From: Zizania palustris
Taxonomy: Eukaryota > Streptophyta > Magnoliopsida > Poales > Poaceae
Length of the DNA stretch: 64,000 nt
Assembly: GCA_019279435.1 (NCBI GenBank)
Contig: JAAALK010000086.1
Coordinates: 20,877,913 to 20,941,912, forward strand
Reading direction: 5' to 3'
Shown here: one piece after another, positions 1 through 11,600 of the stretch
Layout of the letters: each line of letters opens with the position of its first letter
How positions within the stretch are numbered: the stretch's first letter is position 1
The notes under the pieces: generated by a model
Database searches by the model: none
The model's input: only the letters and a program-made list of their open reading frames with translations
Told to the model about the DNA's origin: nothing
Program-made: the position numbers and the translations under genes

Positions 1-543
1 ATAAGAATTTTAGAGAAGTTGCAATGATTTTTTTTAGAATTATGTAGTATTTCAAAAAATCCGTTACCCGGACTTATTCAAAGGCCCGTTTCTATAAGAT
101 TTTGGCTTATTCACAAGATTACCGGTCCAAATAAGTTGCTGTCGAAAAGAAAGTTTTGAGAAGCTCACCGTATTGTTCTAATCATCTTATAAGATCTGAG
201 CTTGTTATTTATACTACAATGAAAATATTGTATCACTCGTAAACTTATTTTATTTTGTATTTAATTGATAGTGTTATTATTTACGATATTTTTTACATGG
301 GTGAAGTAGAGATCAAATAAGCTCAAAGACTCCATCAGAAGTACGAAGCTCCAGTCCATAGCAATGTGGCAAATGTACGTATGACATCACGTTTACCTCA
401 TCACTTCGCCATCCTTCATTTTTTAAAGAAAAAATTGTGTTTACTTCTTTCAGAGCTATCTGTTTATAAGGTTGTGTCAGATACGTATGAACGTCTGAAC
501 GTGGGGGTGAGCGTGGTGAGCTGAAAAGCCTAGTACATTAACA
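1..543 (+). mobile_element. 3' part of a Ty1/copia-type LTR, cut by the window edge
   Basis: The stretch ends in ...TTAACA and is followed at once by a primer-binding site of the initiator-methionine tRNA type, which is how a plant copia LTR ends. The upstream boundary lies outside the window. Only a remnant of the internal region follows (about 558-749) before a CACTA end interrupts it. No partner LTR is visible. The call rests mainly on the LTR-end and primer-site junction. Confidence 0.5.
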
Positions 544-557
544 ATTGGTATCAGAAC
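544..557 (+). promoter_or_regulatory. retrotransposon primer-binding site (tRNA-iMet type)
   Basis: ATTGGTATCAGAAC differs slightly from the consensus TGGTATCAGAGC, which pairs with the 3' end of initiator-methionine tRNA. It lies directly after an LTR ending in CA. Confidence 0.55.
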
Positions 558-749
558 AGAACGTCTGAACCGAGACGTTGCCAATCATCTTTAATCTCAT
601 CTTGTTCACGCAAAAGACTAGGCTTGGTACGCTAACACTCTACAATGGCTTGACCACCACCAGCCGGCCGTCCAGTAGCAGCAGGTTCCCAACAATCCAG
701 CCAAGGCTATAGCTGATAGCTCTCGAGTTCCGTGGTACTCTGGTGGCCT

Positions 750-965
750 CACTACGGAAGAAGAGTTGTTTGTTGAGTACCTAGGGCACTCGGCGAAGCT
801 TTTTTCTACTCGACGAAGGCTTAGTTGAGTGACACACTCGCAAACTCTCTCGGCGACATGTCTATTGGTAAAGAGCATATTCGCTTGAGTGTTTTTTATC
901 GGACACTCGACGAAACCTTTGTCGAATTGTCATGTTGGTTTCACCGAGTGCCACGTGGAGCACTC
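750..965 (+). mobile_element. left end of a CACTA (En/Spm) transposon with subterminal repeats
   Basis: It begins CACTACGGAAGAA, a CACTA-type terminus. Repeated subterminal motifs of the CACTCGGCGAAG and CCGAGTG kind follow in both orientations up to about 965, the typical transposase-binding layout of grass CACTA elements. The matching right end was not found, so the element is truncated or its end has diverged. It interrupts the internal region of the copia remnant at 1-749. Confidence 0.5.
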
Positions 966-1760
966 CGAAAACACAGACGTACGACGGCCAAGAGCGCGCT
1001 AAAAGCGAAAGTAACTGTGCGGTGCCTGGTGGCGCCTGGTCCAGGTGCACATGTGCGGCTCCGTCCTTACACGATAGGACCGCGCCGCCTCGTTGTCGAA
1101 GCTTCATATCCGGCCAGCCTCCCGATGTGACGCGCATCTTTCGAACCGGCCGGCCGGGCTCGCCACCACCGTACACGCGGCTTCGTTCGTTCGCCGTGCC
1201 GTCGTACCGATCCCGCCGGTCTTTCTCAGCAACCCTCAGGCACGAAGGCACCGCCGAACGATCGTACCGCGCTGTAAAGCCGCGCGCGCGCGCTCGCTAA
1301 TGCCACCGCGCCATCCGTTCGCGTACGTGCACGTGAGGGCGGCGTTTTGCCACGGAGCAGCTCCGGGCCGGCCGGCCGCGCCGCACGCGAGTTAATTAAT
1401 GCGCGACGTCGCGTCTGCGCGGGGCCGTCGCGGCTATTGCTTTTGGCTGGCCACGACGTCCCGCGGACCAGCCACGGCGCTGCCCTGCCGCCGAGGGAAG
1501 GAAGGGAAAGAGAGCGCGACGCGCACACGTGTTGCCGGCTTGCCGCTATATGGACCCGGACTTCCGAAGCAAGCTGCAAAGCCATGGCTTTTTCGGGATA
1601 TTTACGGCCGTCCGGCCGGGTCCGCACGACGGAAAGCTACGTTCTTGGTTGCTCCGGCGGTGCCTTCGTGCCTGAGGGTTGCAGGTGTAGGGTGCTGCTA
1701 CACACGGCGCGCCGTGGTTGCTCCGGCGGCGTCTTCCGAGCCGAAGCTTTGAATGCTACT
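966..1760. other. GC- and CpG-rich segment, probably CACTA interior, with a 27-bp inverted repeat
   Basis: The segment is far richer in CpG than its surroundings. A 27-bp sequence at 1229-1255 recurs as an exact reverse complement at 1656-1682, and GGTTGCTCCGGCGG occurs directly repeated near 1648 and 1715. Overlapping open frames occur on both strands, as expected from GC richness, but none has a recognisable domain or a plausible gene structure. It may be sequence captured by the CACTA element. Confidence 0.35.
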
Positions 1761-2760
1761 CCTATTTCCGAGCAGGGACGATTTGTTCTAACCGACAATT
1801 AGATGATCTCCCAATCTCTGCACCAACCTCATCCGATATTCAGAAATTCTTTGGAATAAATAAATTTCAGGAACTGTTTACAAGAACTAAATTAGCTTCT
1901 AAACAATGCATGCAATTTCTGTATCTTCAGGGAGCTCCCATATTTCAGAAACTGGGATAGAAAAGATTACTAGTTTTTTTTGACCGAATTCGATCTAACC
2001 TGTTCACCTGACAGATCTTTTTCTCAGGGGAGTTTGAACTGCTGTCAAAAATCTGGCCACAGAACTTGCACGCCAAATCATTTAGAGCGTATTTGCTCGA
2101 GTTGTGCAACTTCATTTCTACCGAAAACGATATCTGATCAAGTTTGAGCCACACCTCGATCCACATCTGGTCCATCGATCTATTGACCTGGAATGACATT
2201 ATTGACTAGCGCCGTGGCGCTCGTAGCATCCACATCTGTCAATCTGCACTAGATATTTCTGAACTGGCACATTTGCCACATCAAAATTCGACACTTGGAA
2301 TCGCATCGTTAGCTTGCAAGTCAAGTGTACGGGCCATCCACACGTACCGTTTGGTACTTGTGCCACTTGTCCGGACAAAACCTCGCCTTCAATTCTGCAT
2401 TGCCTATGCACGTCAGATCTAGTAACACACGAGTGAGCCGGACCAATTGGATCGCGGCAGCGCATCTGTCAGATACAGCTCGTGCTAGATAGCCTCTACC
2501 TCTACCTCTACCTCTTTTAGATCGATCGATTGCAATCACGCAACTGTTCATGCCCCTGTTGGATTGCAATTGTTGTCAAGCGGAAATTCTTGGCCGCTCT
2601 GTTGCTTTTGGGAAGTTGTTGCATGTGATCATCGAACAAGCAAACAGAAAAGGCTAAGCAAAGCGACTTAATGGCTTTACTGCAACAGGAAATTAAAAGG
2701 AGACCGTATTTATCATCCACGATCTTAAGAAAGGACCCAAATCGCTTGTGTATAAAGATG

Positions 2761-2795
<35 letters not shown>

Positions 2796-3746
2796 GCTAT
2801 CTTACACCACGGGTGTAGAATAACTATTCTACCGAAAAATCTATTACTGAGAAAAAAATAGTATTCAATTGTTATTCTACTGAGAAAATCAACTATTAAA
2901 AATAGTCGGTGTAGAATATAAGTCTAGAATCTAAACCATTTATTTCAACTTCAGAATTTAAAAGTAGTTACAACTGGCTGAAGCCGAAACAAACATACGC
3001 AAAGAAAAGAGAAGCACCACACAAATAGTGCTGGTCTGGAGAGATTTATAGCAGTGCCAAGAGCTACATATGGCAGGTAAAAGGATGTAAAGGACATGCC
3101 ATGTATACGGCCACTAGACAAAAAGTAAGTAAAAGACTAAAGCGAATTTTTGTTTCTTTTGATTTTGCGAATTAAATTTTAGTCCGAATCACATGCATAT
3201 TATTTATAGTTTGTATGCATACACAAATGGTGAATGAACAGTAATATCGGTTTGTTTACCGTCTAGGTTAAATTGACATCATGTGATCTAACCATTCATA
3301 ATTTAATTAGTCTCGAAATTAAGCACGATTCATTGGTCTCAACTTTTTAATGCAAATAATATATATTTTTTATTTCGATGTAAAAGGTAATCCGCGGGAG
3401 ATTTTCAGAGGAAGGAAGTCATGGAGTAATATCATTAATCACGCCACGTATGATAGATAGCTTGTGTTTCTTCTCATGCATGCATGGGTCGCTAGATCTT
3501 TAAGCTAAGAGTATGTTTGTTTCAACTTTTAGCAGATAGAGATTTTCAGTAGTTAGTTTGTCTGAATGGTCTGAGTATCCAACTGATAAGAATTTGTAGA
3601 ATCTGTTAGTTTTTGGATTTTAGTTCATTTTTAGATTTTACCGTTACTGATTTCAACAATTTAAACACATAATCTACGTAATTTATTTTAGTTTCAGATT
3701 TTAAAAACGAGCCGAAGCCTTTGTTTGTTTGGAAGTTGAGGATACA
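1761..3746. other. intergenic, no gene recognised; (TA)14 microsatellite
   Basis: No open frame here shows a known domain. A (TA)14 tract lies at 2765-2792. AT-rich stretches near 2930-3000 and 3510-3740 carry words of the GTTTGTTTCAACTT type typical of degraded MITEs, but I could not define clean ends. Confidence 0.6.
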
Positions 3747-3754
3747 TACGCGAC

Positions 3755-3878
3755 CAGGGGCGGAGCCAAATGTTCGGGTGTTATTGTTAATTTTTCACCT
3801 TTTGTGCACCCCCTCAAATTTAATTTGGTGTACCGCTTAAAGCTGTGCAGCCTCCTTCAATTTTACTCTCCGCCACTG
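3755..3878. mobile_element. hAT-type MITE with 8-bp TSD
   Basis: The 124-bp element begins CAGGGGCGGAG and ends CTCCGCCACTG, near-perfect terminal inverted repeats. Both sides carry the 8-bp duplication TACGCGAC (3747-3754 and 3879-3886), diagnostic of hAT insertion. Confidence 0.85.
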
Positions 3879-3886
3879 TACGCGAC

Positions 3887-4647
3887 AAAAGGATGCGCGC
3901 AACAACACTCAAGCGGCGCCGTGCCTTTCCCCTTTCGGCACGAGAATGCATGACACGCACGTTGATGGCAACCACAGACGTGCCCGGCCCACCTCAGATT
4001 CTCTTCCACATTACTGCAAGTGCGACAAGACCACAGCTAGCTTCACACAGACAGCATCTAGCTGCAGCAGATAACATGAGATTAGTAGAGAACAAATTAA
4101 AGTAAATCAGCCGCACGCGCATGCACCCGTGCGACCAGATCTGATGAAACGGTTTGGTCTGAATAATCCGCAGGTTGAGGATCGGTCGTCGAATCGACTG
4201 CACAGTTGTTACGGCGAGGCGAGGCGCTAAACTACCTTCACACTTTTTACATGAGTATGGCGTGCGACGAGACGACATCATATTGACTTCACATGTTTTG
4301 TAGTAGCAGCATTGTCGGTATATGATGTATATTATAATTATTTCTGTAACAATACGACTGTAATTTTAGAACCATGTGAAAAGATATATTGCTTAAGTCC
4401 GCGAGTCTATTCTCCATACTTCATAGCAATATAATAATTGTTCAAATAACAAACACCAACACCAACAACAATCGTTCATCATAAGCACCTTTAGTAAGTC
4501 AGTAACCTATTCTATTTTATATATCCATAATCAACAACAATTATTCCATTTTTCCGTAATCCACTTGCCAAAAGATCCAAATTAAACAGTGACTAACAAA
4601 ATATGGTTAAGCGACTCCATCATGAGCCCCTTCACTACATATATTTA
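3887..4647. other. intergenic, nothing recognised
   Basis: There is no gene-like open frame and no defined repeat end. The stretch near 4310-4620 is AT-rich. Confidence 0.6.
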
Positions 4648-5000
4648 GGCATCATTTGGATGGACTAAAACTAAAACTAATAGTTAGTTAACTAATAACT
4701 AGACTAATTGTAGTTAGTTAATAGTCACTTGGCTAAAAATTAGTAATGCATGTTTGTATACTTTGGACTAATATATGACTAAAGATGATTTTGTCCCTGC
4801 TACAATAATCGTGTGTTACGGTGATGTACGGGGCTAAATAGTGCCCCTATTAGCTCAAATTAGTTTATTTTTTATGGACTAATGGACTAACCATTAGCCA
4901 ATGAGCTAATAGTTAGTTCATCAATTAGTTGTACTATTTAAATGAGCTAAAACAAACTTTTAGTTGCTAACTATTAATTGATGGGATCCAAACGTAACCC
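4648..5000. mobile_element. Tourist-like (PIF/Harbinger) MITE
   Basis: The 353-bp element has terminal inverted repeats (start GGCATCATTTGGATGGAC, end GATGGGATCCAAACG then TAACCC) and is flanked by TTA on both sides, the 3-bp duplication of PIF/Harbinger transposition. The inside is rich in ACTAA and TTAGT words. It has no coding capacity. Confidence 0.75.
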
Positions 5001-5021
5001 TTAGTATGACCACCCAATGAT

Positions 5022-5189
5022 CTGTTCGTTTTAGCTTTGGATCATAACAATCCAGCTTATAAAAAAAGTTATGTTCCACCCGCTGACTAAATTGTTATAA
5101 TTCGCACTCAATATTATAATAACCTGACATGTCAAAATAAGTTAACACGTTTGTTATTAAAAAAACCAGATTGAAACAAACAGGGCCTA
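5022..5189. mobile_element. MITE, same family as 58756-58946
   Basis: It shares the ordered blocks AATCCAGCTTATAAAAAAAG, TTGTTATAAT and GAAACAAACA with the clean copy at 58756-58946. The left edge is eroded and the right edge abuts a GC-rich tract, so boundaries are approximate. Confidence 0.55.
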
Positions 5190-5564
5190 TGATGAGCGGT
5201 GGGGCGGACGGCGGCGGCACGGGCGGGAGGCGGCGGCGCGGGCTGGGTGCGGGAGGCGGTGGCGCGGGCTGAGGCGTTGTGTGGGCGCGTACAGGGAGTT
5301 AGGTCTTCCTGTACGCGCGCGCGGTTGGGGGAAAACCCCATAACTTCCGTCGGCCAGCATTAAAGCCGACGGAAGTTATGGAATCCGATCGGCCACGGAA
5401 AAATTCCGGCTAACTCCCGTCGGCCACTGTGAAAAACCGACGGAAGTTAAGTTAACTTCTATCGGCTCCTTGAGGCCGACGAAAGTTATTTAACTTTCGT
5501 CGGCTTTTTCAAAAATTGACGGAAGATATTTTAGCCGACGAAAATTTTCTGTTTTCTTGTAGTG
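5190..5564. mobile_element. terminal fragment of a second CACTA transposon
   Basis: The right border reads ...TTTTCTTGTAGTG, the reverse complement of CACTACAAGAAAA, a standard grass CACTA terminus. From 5341 inwards the subterminal motif CTTCCGTCGGC and its complement alternate and could form several hairpins. The GC-rich tract at 5190-5340 is probably interior sequence. No opposite end is visible. The family differs from that of the CACTA end at 750. Confidence 0.7.
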
Positions 5565-6293
5565 AGCTAGTATTGTAGCCATGGTTATTTAATCTGATCC
5601 GGTGGATTATTTAAGCAGCTGGTGTTTATATATGTCACGGCGTGATCTAATCCTGGAGCTGGTTACGTCGTGACGTTGGTTTATGCCTGTGAAATAAACA
5701 TACTTGAAAATACCAGGGATTCTTATCCAGCAACCACATTGTGTACGTGTACGTACGTACGTATGTATATATGTATGTATATACGCCACGTACGCCACGT
5801 CCGTATATCTACCTGTCTTGAAAAGAAACGATTTAAGAGTGGCAAGAAATTCGAACGTATACTTGGAAAATAAGGAATTTTTAGGTCAATAAAAGTCTAA
5901 ATATGGCTGACTAATATTAGCGTAGCAAACACAAAACACCTGTAGTACGTCGCAACAGTTTGATTAGGTGTTATAACTGTAATGTCACAATCCACAAATA
6001 ACAAAATAATTATAATATTAAAATATTTTAAAAAAGATTATTTAAGATGCTTCTATGTTGTACATTCTCACTTTGTAAATCCCCATTATTTTTTTGTCAT
6101 TGTTAGTATCATTTTTAATTATTACATGCTTTAAATAGTGAACTAGAGTGATTATTAAAGATAAATAAAAATATTGGATATTTAATCCATCTCAAACTCA
6201 TTTTTTTGCTAACACTAAACCACCTTATTCTTTAAAACCAAGACTGGTTCAATAAAATAACGTCTGACTTGGTTTTATCGGTACAATTTGTTA
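5565..6293. other. intergenic, nothing recognised
   Basis: AT-rich sequence without coding signal. A short run of alternating GTAC/GTAT words lies near 5740-5800. Confidence 0.6.
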
Positions 6294-6429
6294 GGGGTTG
6301 TTCGTTTAATCTCATTGGGAAGGGGATTGACGGGGATTGAGAAGGATTAAAGAGAATTTATACTACAATCTTCTCCAATCCCCTCAATCCCTTCAAATCC
6401 CCTTCAATCCCCTCTAACCGAACATGCCC
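6294..6429. mobile_element. PIF/Harbinger-type MITE (family P1, copy 1)
   Basis: The 136-bp element is built of purine-rich (GGGGATTG) and complementary (CAATCCCC) blocks, with terminal repeats GGGGTTGTTCG / CGAACATGCCC and a TTA duplication on both sides. Related copies occur at 34751-34895 and 49627-49754. Confidence 0.8.
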
Positions 6430-6560
6430 TTAGTGGTATTTTAACAAAACCAAATCAGTTAACTATCCGATTCTGATTTTTACGATTTAATCGTCGGTCC
6501 GATCTATTTTTTTCCAATGTGTGTATGAGTAGGAGAGGGAGAGAGAGGCACATGGGATTT

Positions 6561-8601
6561 TGAGAAACCAAGGGTTGGTTTTGGTGTTTTGTGATGAGTG
6601 ATTGACAGGATTCTAACCTCTGTTCGAAGGGGTACCTCCGAAGGGGGTTTGGAGGTGGTACCTCCGAAGGTGTTCGGAGGAGGTTGTACCTCCGGAGGGG
6701 TTCGGAGGTGCTTTCACCGAAGGGTGTTCGGTGTTTGGTTGCTGTAGCTGTTGCAGCGGAGTGTGCGTGTCGGAGAGGTCCGACAGTACACGATGACTGG
6801 GTTCGTACCGAAGGGTTCGGTACTTTGGGTGGTACACCGGAGTGTGTACCGGAGGTTGCTAACCCGGAGAGGTCTCCGGAGTACTGGAAACACTTGTTTG
6901 TTTGTCGGTGGTGCGCAGGGACTTCGGAGACGACGGACGAACGTAGCAGGTGAACCTGGGTCAAGCGGGAGGCTTGATGCCAGGGGAGCGGGGAGCTCCG
7001 TCACGGTGGCTGCGAAGGTGGTCCGGGTCGGTCCTCGGGTCGAGGTGCGCCAGGTGAAGACAGAAAGTGCGGAGCGTGACTCCGGGTGAAGGTACTCCGA
7101 GACAAAGTCCTCGGAGGTGAGGCACTTCGAAGGTACTCCGCATGGAGTGACTTCGGAGTTGGATGGATCAAGTCCTCTGCGGAGGCAAGGAGTTCGAAGT
7201 GTGCTCCGGAGGGAGACATTCGAAGGTACCCGGCGAAGGTCTCAGAAGTCGAGGCGTATCGAAGGCATGGTCCGGATGAGGCTCGTCGAGGAGTGTGCTC
7301 GGGGAGAGACACTGCGACGAAGGGCTCATGGAATGCTTCGTGCGGAGGCCTTGGACGAAGGAGGGACTTCGAAGGGTGGTACTCCGAAGGTGGGGCTTCG
7401 GAGTGAGGAAGGCTTCGGAGCGAGGCTAGCTCCGGAGTGTGGTTGTCTTGTGGTGCTTCGGCCTGCATGGCTTCGGTACACGGACTGACGGAGTTCGAGC
7501 TGGGAGTAGCTGCGAAGTCGTGGTGGTCCACTCCGGAGGTGTTGGTGCGAAGGCCCAAGGGCTTTGACGGCTTCGGCTCAAAACTGTCACTGTATCGGAG
7601 GCTATCTTCGGCGAAGCGAAGGCCACCAGGCTCAAGGCTTCTCGCCGAAGCTACCGCACCCCTCGCGTGCGAAGGGGGGCTTCGCAAAGGTCAAAGGCTG
7701 CAAGTCTGACAGAGTCTGCTCTGCAAAAAGCTGGCGCTGTCCCATCTGCAAAGGCTGACAGAGAAGCCTCCAATAAAGTTGACTACCTTTTGTACCCCTC
7801 AGTTCTGTAGAGACAAAACCAATGTAAACCCTAGGGGTAAAGTAGTCAATTCCTTTGGGTGAACTGTGGGCTATAAATATGGGGGCTCGGTAGGTAACAT
7901 TTAACACTTTGAGCATTTACTGTTGAGCTCCTGTAGCCACATACCTCGCTGTATTCATCCAGAGTTCAAATATTTTTGTGTTCCTTGTTCAAGCAGCGAA
8001 GCCCTGCTTCTTTGTGTTTTTTTGCTTGAGCTCGCGTTACATACCTCGCTAGTTATAGTGCACCAAAGTCTGTCTAGGCGAAGGGTGTTTTTTGTGCGAA
8101 GTGTGTTTTTCAGTGTGCTGTCGCTCTGTGTAACTTGAGGCTAGACCTCACAGCTTACTAGTGAAGCCCTGATCGAAGCCCGTTTGCTTCTTGTGTCGAA
8201 GCCCTTAGCGAAGTCCGTTTGTGTGCGTGTAGACCTTCGTGTACAAAGCACAGCACCAGTTGCTGCTGCCAAGTACTTGGTCGAAGTCCTCAGAGGGCTG
8301 TCCACTCTTGCGAAGGGTGAAGTGCGAAGCCTGCTCGAAGCACCCTGTGTGCGGAGCCTGCACTGACTTAGCAGAGTAGATTTTCGAAGGGTGTAAGTGG
8401 AGCGAAGTCTTCTTGGCTTCGAACTTTTGCTCCTGCGAAGCCTGTGTTCGGAGCTGTCGAAGTACCTCCGAACCAGACCTTCGAAGGTTGTGTTCGAAGC
8501 CTGTTCCGCAGAAGACAGGATTAAAACCGAAGGCTGTTTTTAGCCCGAAATTTTTAAAAGCTCCCATTCACCCCCCTCTGGTCGCCGTTTCCGGTCCAAC
8601 A
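6561..8601 (+). repeat. Sirevirus LTR1 (outer left)
   Basis: The 2041-bp direct repeat begins TGAGAAACCAAGGG and ends GGTCCAACA (TG...CA). It is dense in short palindromes such as CTCCGGAG and TTCGAA, a known trait of Sirevirus LTRs. A probable TATA box, CTATAAATAT, lies at 7871-7880. It shares diagnostic substitutions with the partial LTR at 17405-18562. Confidence 0.92.
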
Positions 8602-8616
8602 ATTGGTATCAGAGCG
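8602..8616 (+). promoter_or_regulatory. Sirevirus primer-binding site (tRNA-iMet)
   Basis: ATTGGTATCAGAGCG directly follows LTR1. TGGTATCAGAGC is the canonical initiator-methionine primer site of plant copia elements. Confidence 0.9.
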
Positions 8617-8665
8617 GGTTAAGATCACCAGTTGACCTTAACCGGTTTTGTGATCTGTTGGCGAC

Positions 8666-11600
8666 ATGGATAGAGGCAGTAAAATTCCTCTGTTCGATGG
8701 GACAGATTTTGCATACTGGAAGGTGCGCATGGAGGCTTACTTGTTAAGCCAAGGAAATGCAATTTGGGAGATTGTGGACTCACAATACTCCATCCCTGAT
8801 ACTCGCACCACTCAAACTAAAAAAGATCAGTATAATGCCAATTCCAAGGCAAGAAATATACTGTTCATTGGTTTGAGTAGAAGTGAGTTCGATAGGGTGC
8901 AGCACCTTAGGACTGCTAGGGAAATTTGGACAACTCTCACTGTCTTTCATGAGGGCTCTACTCAGATTAAGGCCAGGCGCCAAAGCACCTACAACCAACA
9001 GTATCAGCTGTTTGTGCAGGCACCTGATGAATCTATAGATGCCATGTTTTCTCGCTTTGACGCGATAGTGAGTAACTTGCGCTCCAACGGGACGCTTGCT
9101 TACAGTGATCATGATAGGGCTATCAAGCTTCTCTATGCTCTTGACCGTAGCATATGGGAAGTAAAGATATCCAACATTGAGGAGTCCACAGGTTATGACA
9201 CATTGACCTGTGATGAGCTCTTTAGCAAGCTGAAGTCCACAGAGATTGCCAAGGCATCTCTTGCAGTGCACAGAAGCTCTTTGCCACAGCCATTGGCATT
9301 GGTTTCTAGCACTAGCCGTGGCACCACTGCAGAACCAAGCACATCTGGTACTTGTGTTTTTGCAGATGGTTTTGCTTTGTCCTCTCTGGTCTCCGTCACA
9401 AAGGAGCAGGTGGACACTCTAGATGATGATGAGCTTGCTCTCATTGCCCGGAGGTTCACCCGCTTTCATCATGAGAGACGGGATCAGAGGAGAAGTGGTT
9501 TTAGTGGTTGCTATGAATGTGGCGACACCTCTCATATTAAGGCCAATTGCCCCAAGCTCAAGAAGAGAGATGAGAGTGAGCGCTCCAAATACCACAAGAA
9601 GGAGAGGAAACCCTTTGTGAAGGGCAAGCGCGGCAAAATGGCTAAGAAAGTAGCCAAGGCCGCTTCCAGAGCATTTGTTGCTGCTCTCAGCGACATCGAC
9701 ACGTCCTCAACTGAGGAGTCGAGCTCTGAGGAGGAGGAGTCCCCAAGGAAGGAGGACAAGAAGGACAAGAAGGGACGAGACTTCACCGGCCTTTGCTTCA
9801 TGGCCGACAGCGATCACAACGGCGATGAGCTTGACTCATCTGAGGTAACTCTATCATCTGACCAGCTATTGATTAAATTAGATGAGCTGAATGAAGTAGT
9901 TCTTGGTCAGGATAGATTGCTTGTGCAAGCCGCTAGAGAAAGAAAAGACCTTAGACTTAGGCTAGAAATTATTTCTACTGAATATGCCATGCTTAAGTCT
10001 AAATTTGATGATGCTGAATGTGAGTCCTGTTCTGTTGTCATGAGTGAGCTTGCTCAATTGCGTTTTGTTCATGCTCAAACTCTTTCTGAGCTTGAGACTG
10101 CACAGAAGCAGCTTTTGGAGGTAGATTCTAGACCTCATGATGTTATTGATTGCATGAACTGCTCTTTATTACGCGAAAGCATTAATTTACGTGATAAGCA
10201 TGTTCATGATTTAGAGGCTAGATTGGAGAGGGCCGGTAGTTCTAAGGATGTGCAACCTGTGTGTGACACTTGCATCACCCTTAAGGACCAGCTAGACACT
10301 GCTAGAGAGCGAGCTGAGAACCTCATGTCAGAAAATGAATACCTCCTTTCCATGGTTAATAAATGCACTGAGGGAAAGGGTAGGATGGATTTGCTCTTGG
10401 CCAAGACCAAGTTGTGTGCTGACAGAGCAGGGGTAGCTCTAGGTTTGGGTTTTGAGAGGATACCTTCAGACAGTAAGTCCAAAACTGTTTTCACCTCTCC
10501 CACTACCCTAGAGAAAGAGAGAGCTCTGTTAGACACCCCATCAGCCAGAAATCCTACCCATCAACCGAAGAAAACCACACCTCCTGCCAAGAAAAATCCT
10601 CCCAAGAAAACCACTCAGAGAAAACCCAAGGAGCCTGTGAGAGTTGCTCCTGTGACCCATGAGAGTGCCCCCAGGAGAGTTTTTCACTGTTCCTACTGTC
10701 AGCGGGCGGGTCATTTGATTGGGTTCTGTTTTCGTCGCATCAAGGATGAGCGACGCTCTCAGGCGATGAGGTACCAGGACATGCATTACCCATCTTTAGG
10801 TATGCATGAGTCTGAGTTTTACTATCGTTCTGCTTTTGAGGCTCCTCGTGCTTCTCGGAGAGGTTTTGCTCCTCGAGGTGTTCACTATGTTCCATATGGT
10901 GATAGACCTCGGGCTAGCAGATTTGTACCTCGTCAGAGTCGGAGACCTCGACATGTTGTTCATTCGTAGCATGTAGGTAGACCTCGCACTTTGCATTATT
11001 CTGATTATCATGTGCGTAGACCGTCTACTTTTACTGTGCCTACTACTCATGTCACTCAGTGCTGGATGCCTCGTCATTATTTCACTTACCCCAGCACTGA
11101 GCGATCGAGATATTCTTATCCTGTGTAGGCGACAGATCGAGGCTTGGAGGGCACGTGGATCATGGACTCCGGTTGTTCACGCCACATGACCGGAGATGCG
11201 GCATGGTTCTCCAGCCTCACCACAACCAAGCAAAGGGAACATATCACCTTCGGAAACAATCGAAGGAGTAGAGTGAAAGGTAAAGGTATGGTAAGAATTA
11301 ACTCGAACTTCACTCTCAAAGATGTTGCTTTGGTTGAAAACCTGGGATACAATTTGCTGTCTGTATCTCAGTTGCTTGATGAGGGCTTCGAAGTGCGATT
11401 TCATCGCGATACTTCGCAAGTGCTCAATTCTGATGGCGTTGTGGTGTGTAAGATCTTTAGAGTTGGGAGAGTTTTTGGAGCTGATTTTTCAGAGTCGTCT
11501 GGTTCTTCTCATTGTCTTGTTGCACATTCGACTTCTGAGCTTTGGAAGTGGCATAGGAGACTAGGGCATATGAGCTTTGAGTTGCTCGCTCGTCTGAGCG

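Noticed and set aside
5735..5800. Alternating GTAC/GTAT tract as a possible regulatory array
   Set aside because: Better explained as a short imperfect microsatellite.
7001..7687. 228-codon minus-strand frame in the Sirevirus LTR, also repeated in LTR2
   Set aside because: It exists only because the LTR is rich in CTCCGAAG words; frames recur in every LTR copy with a proline/serine-rich product.
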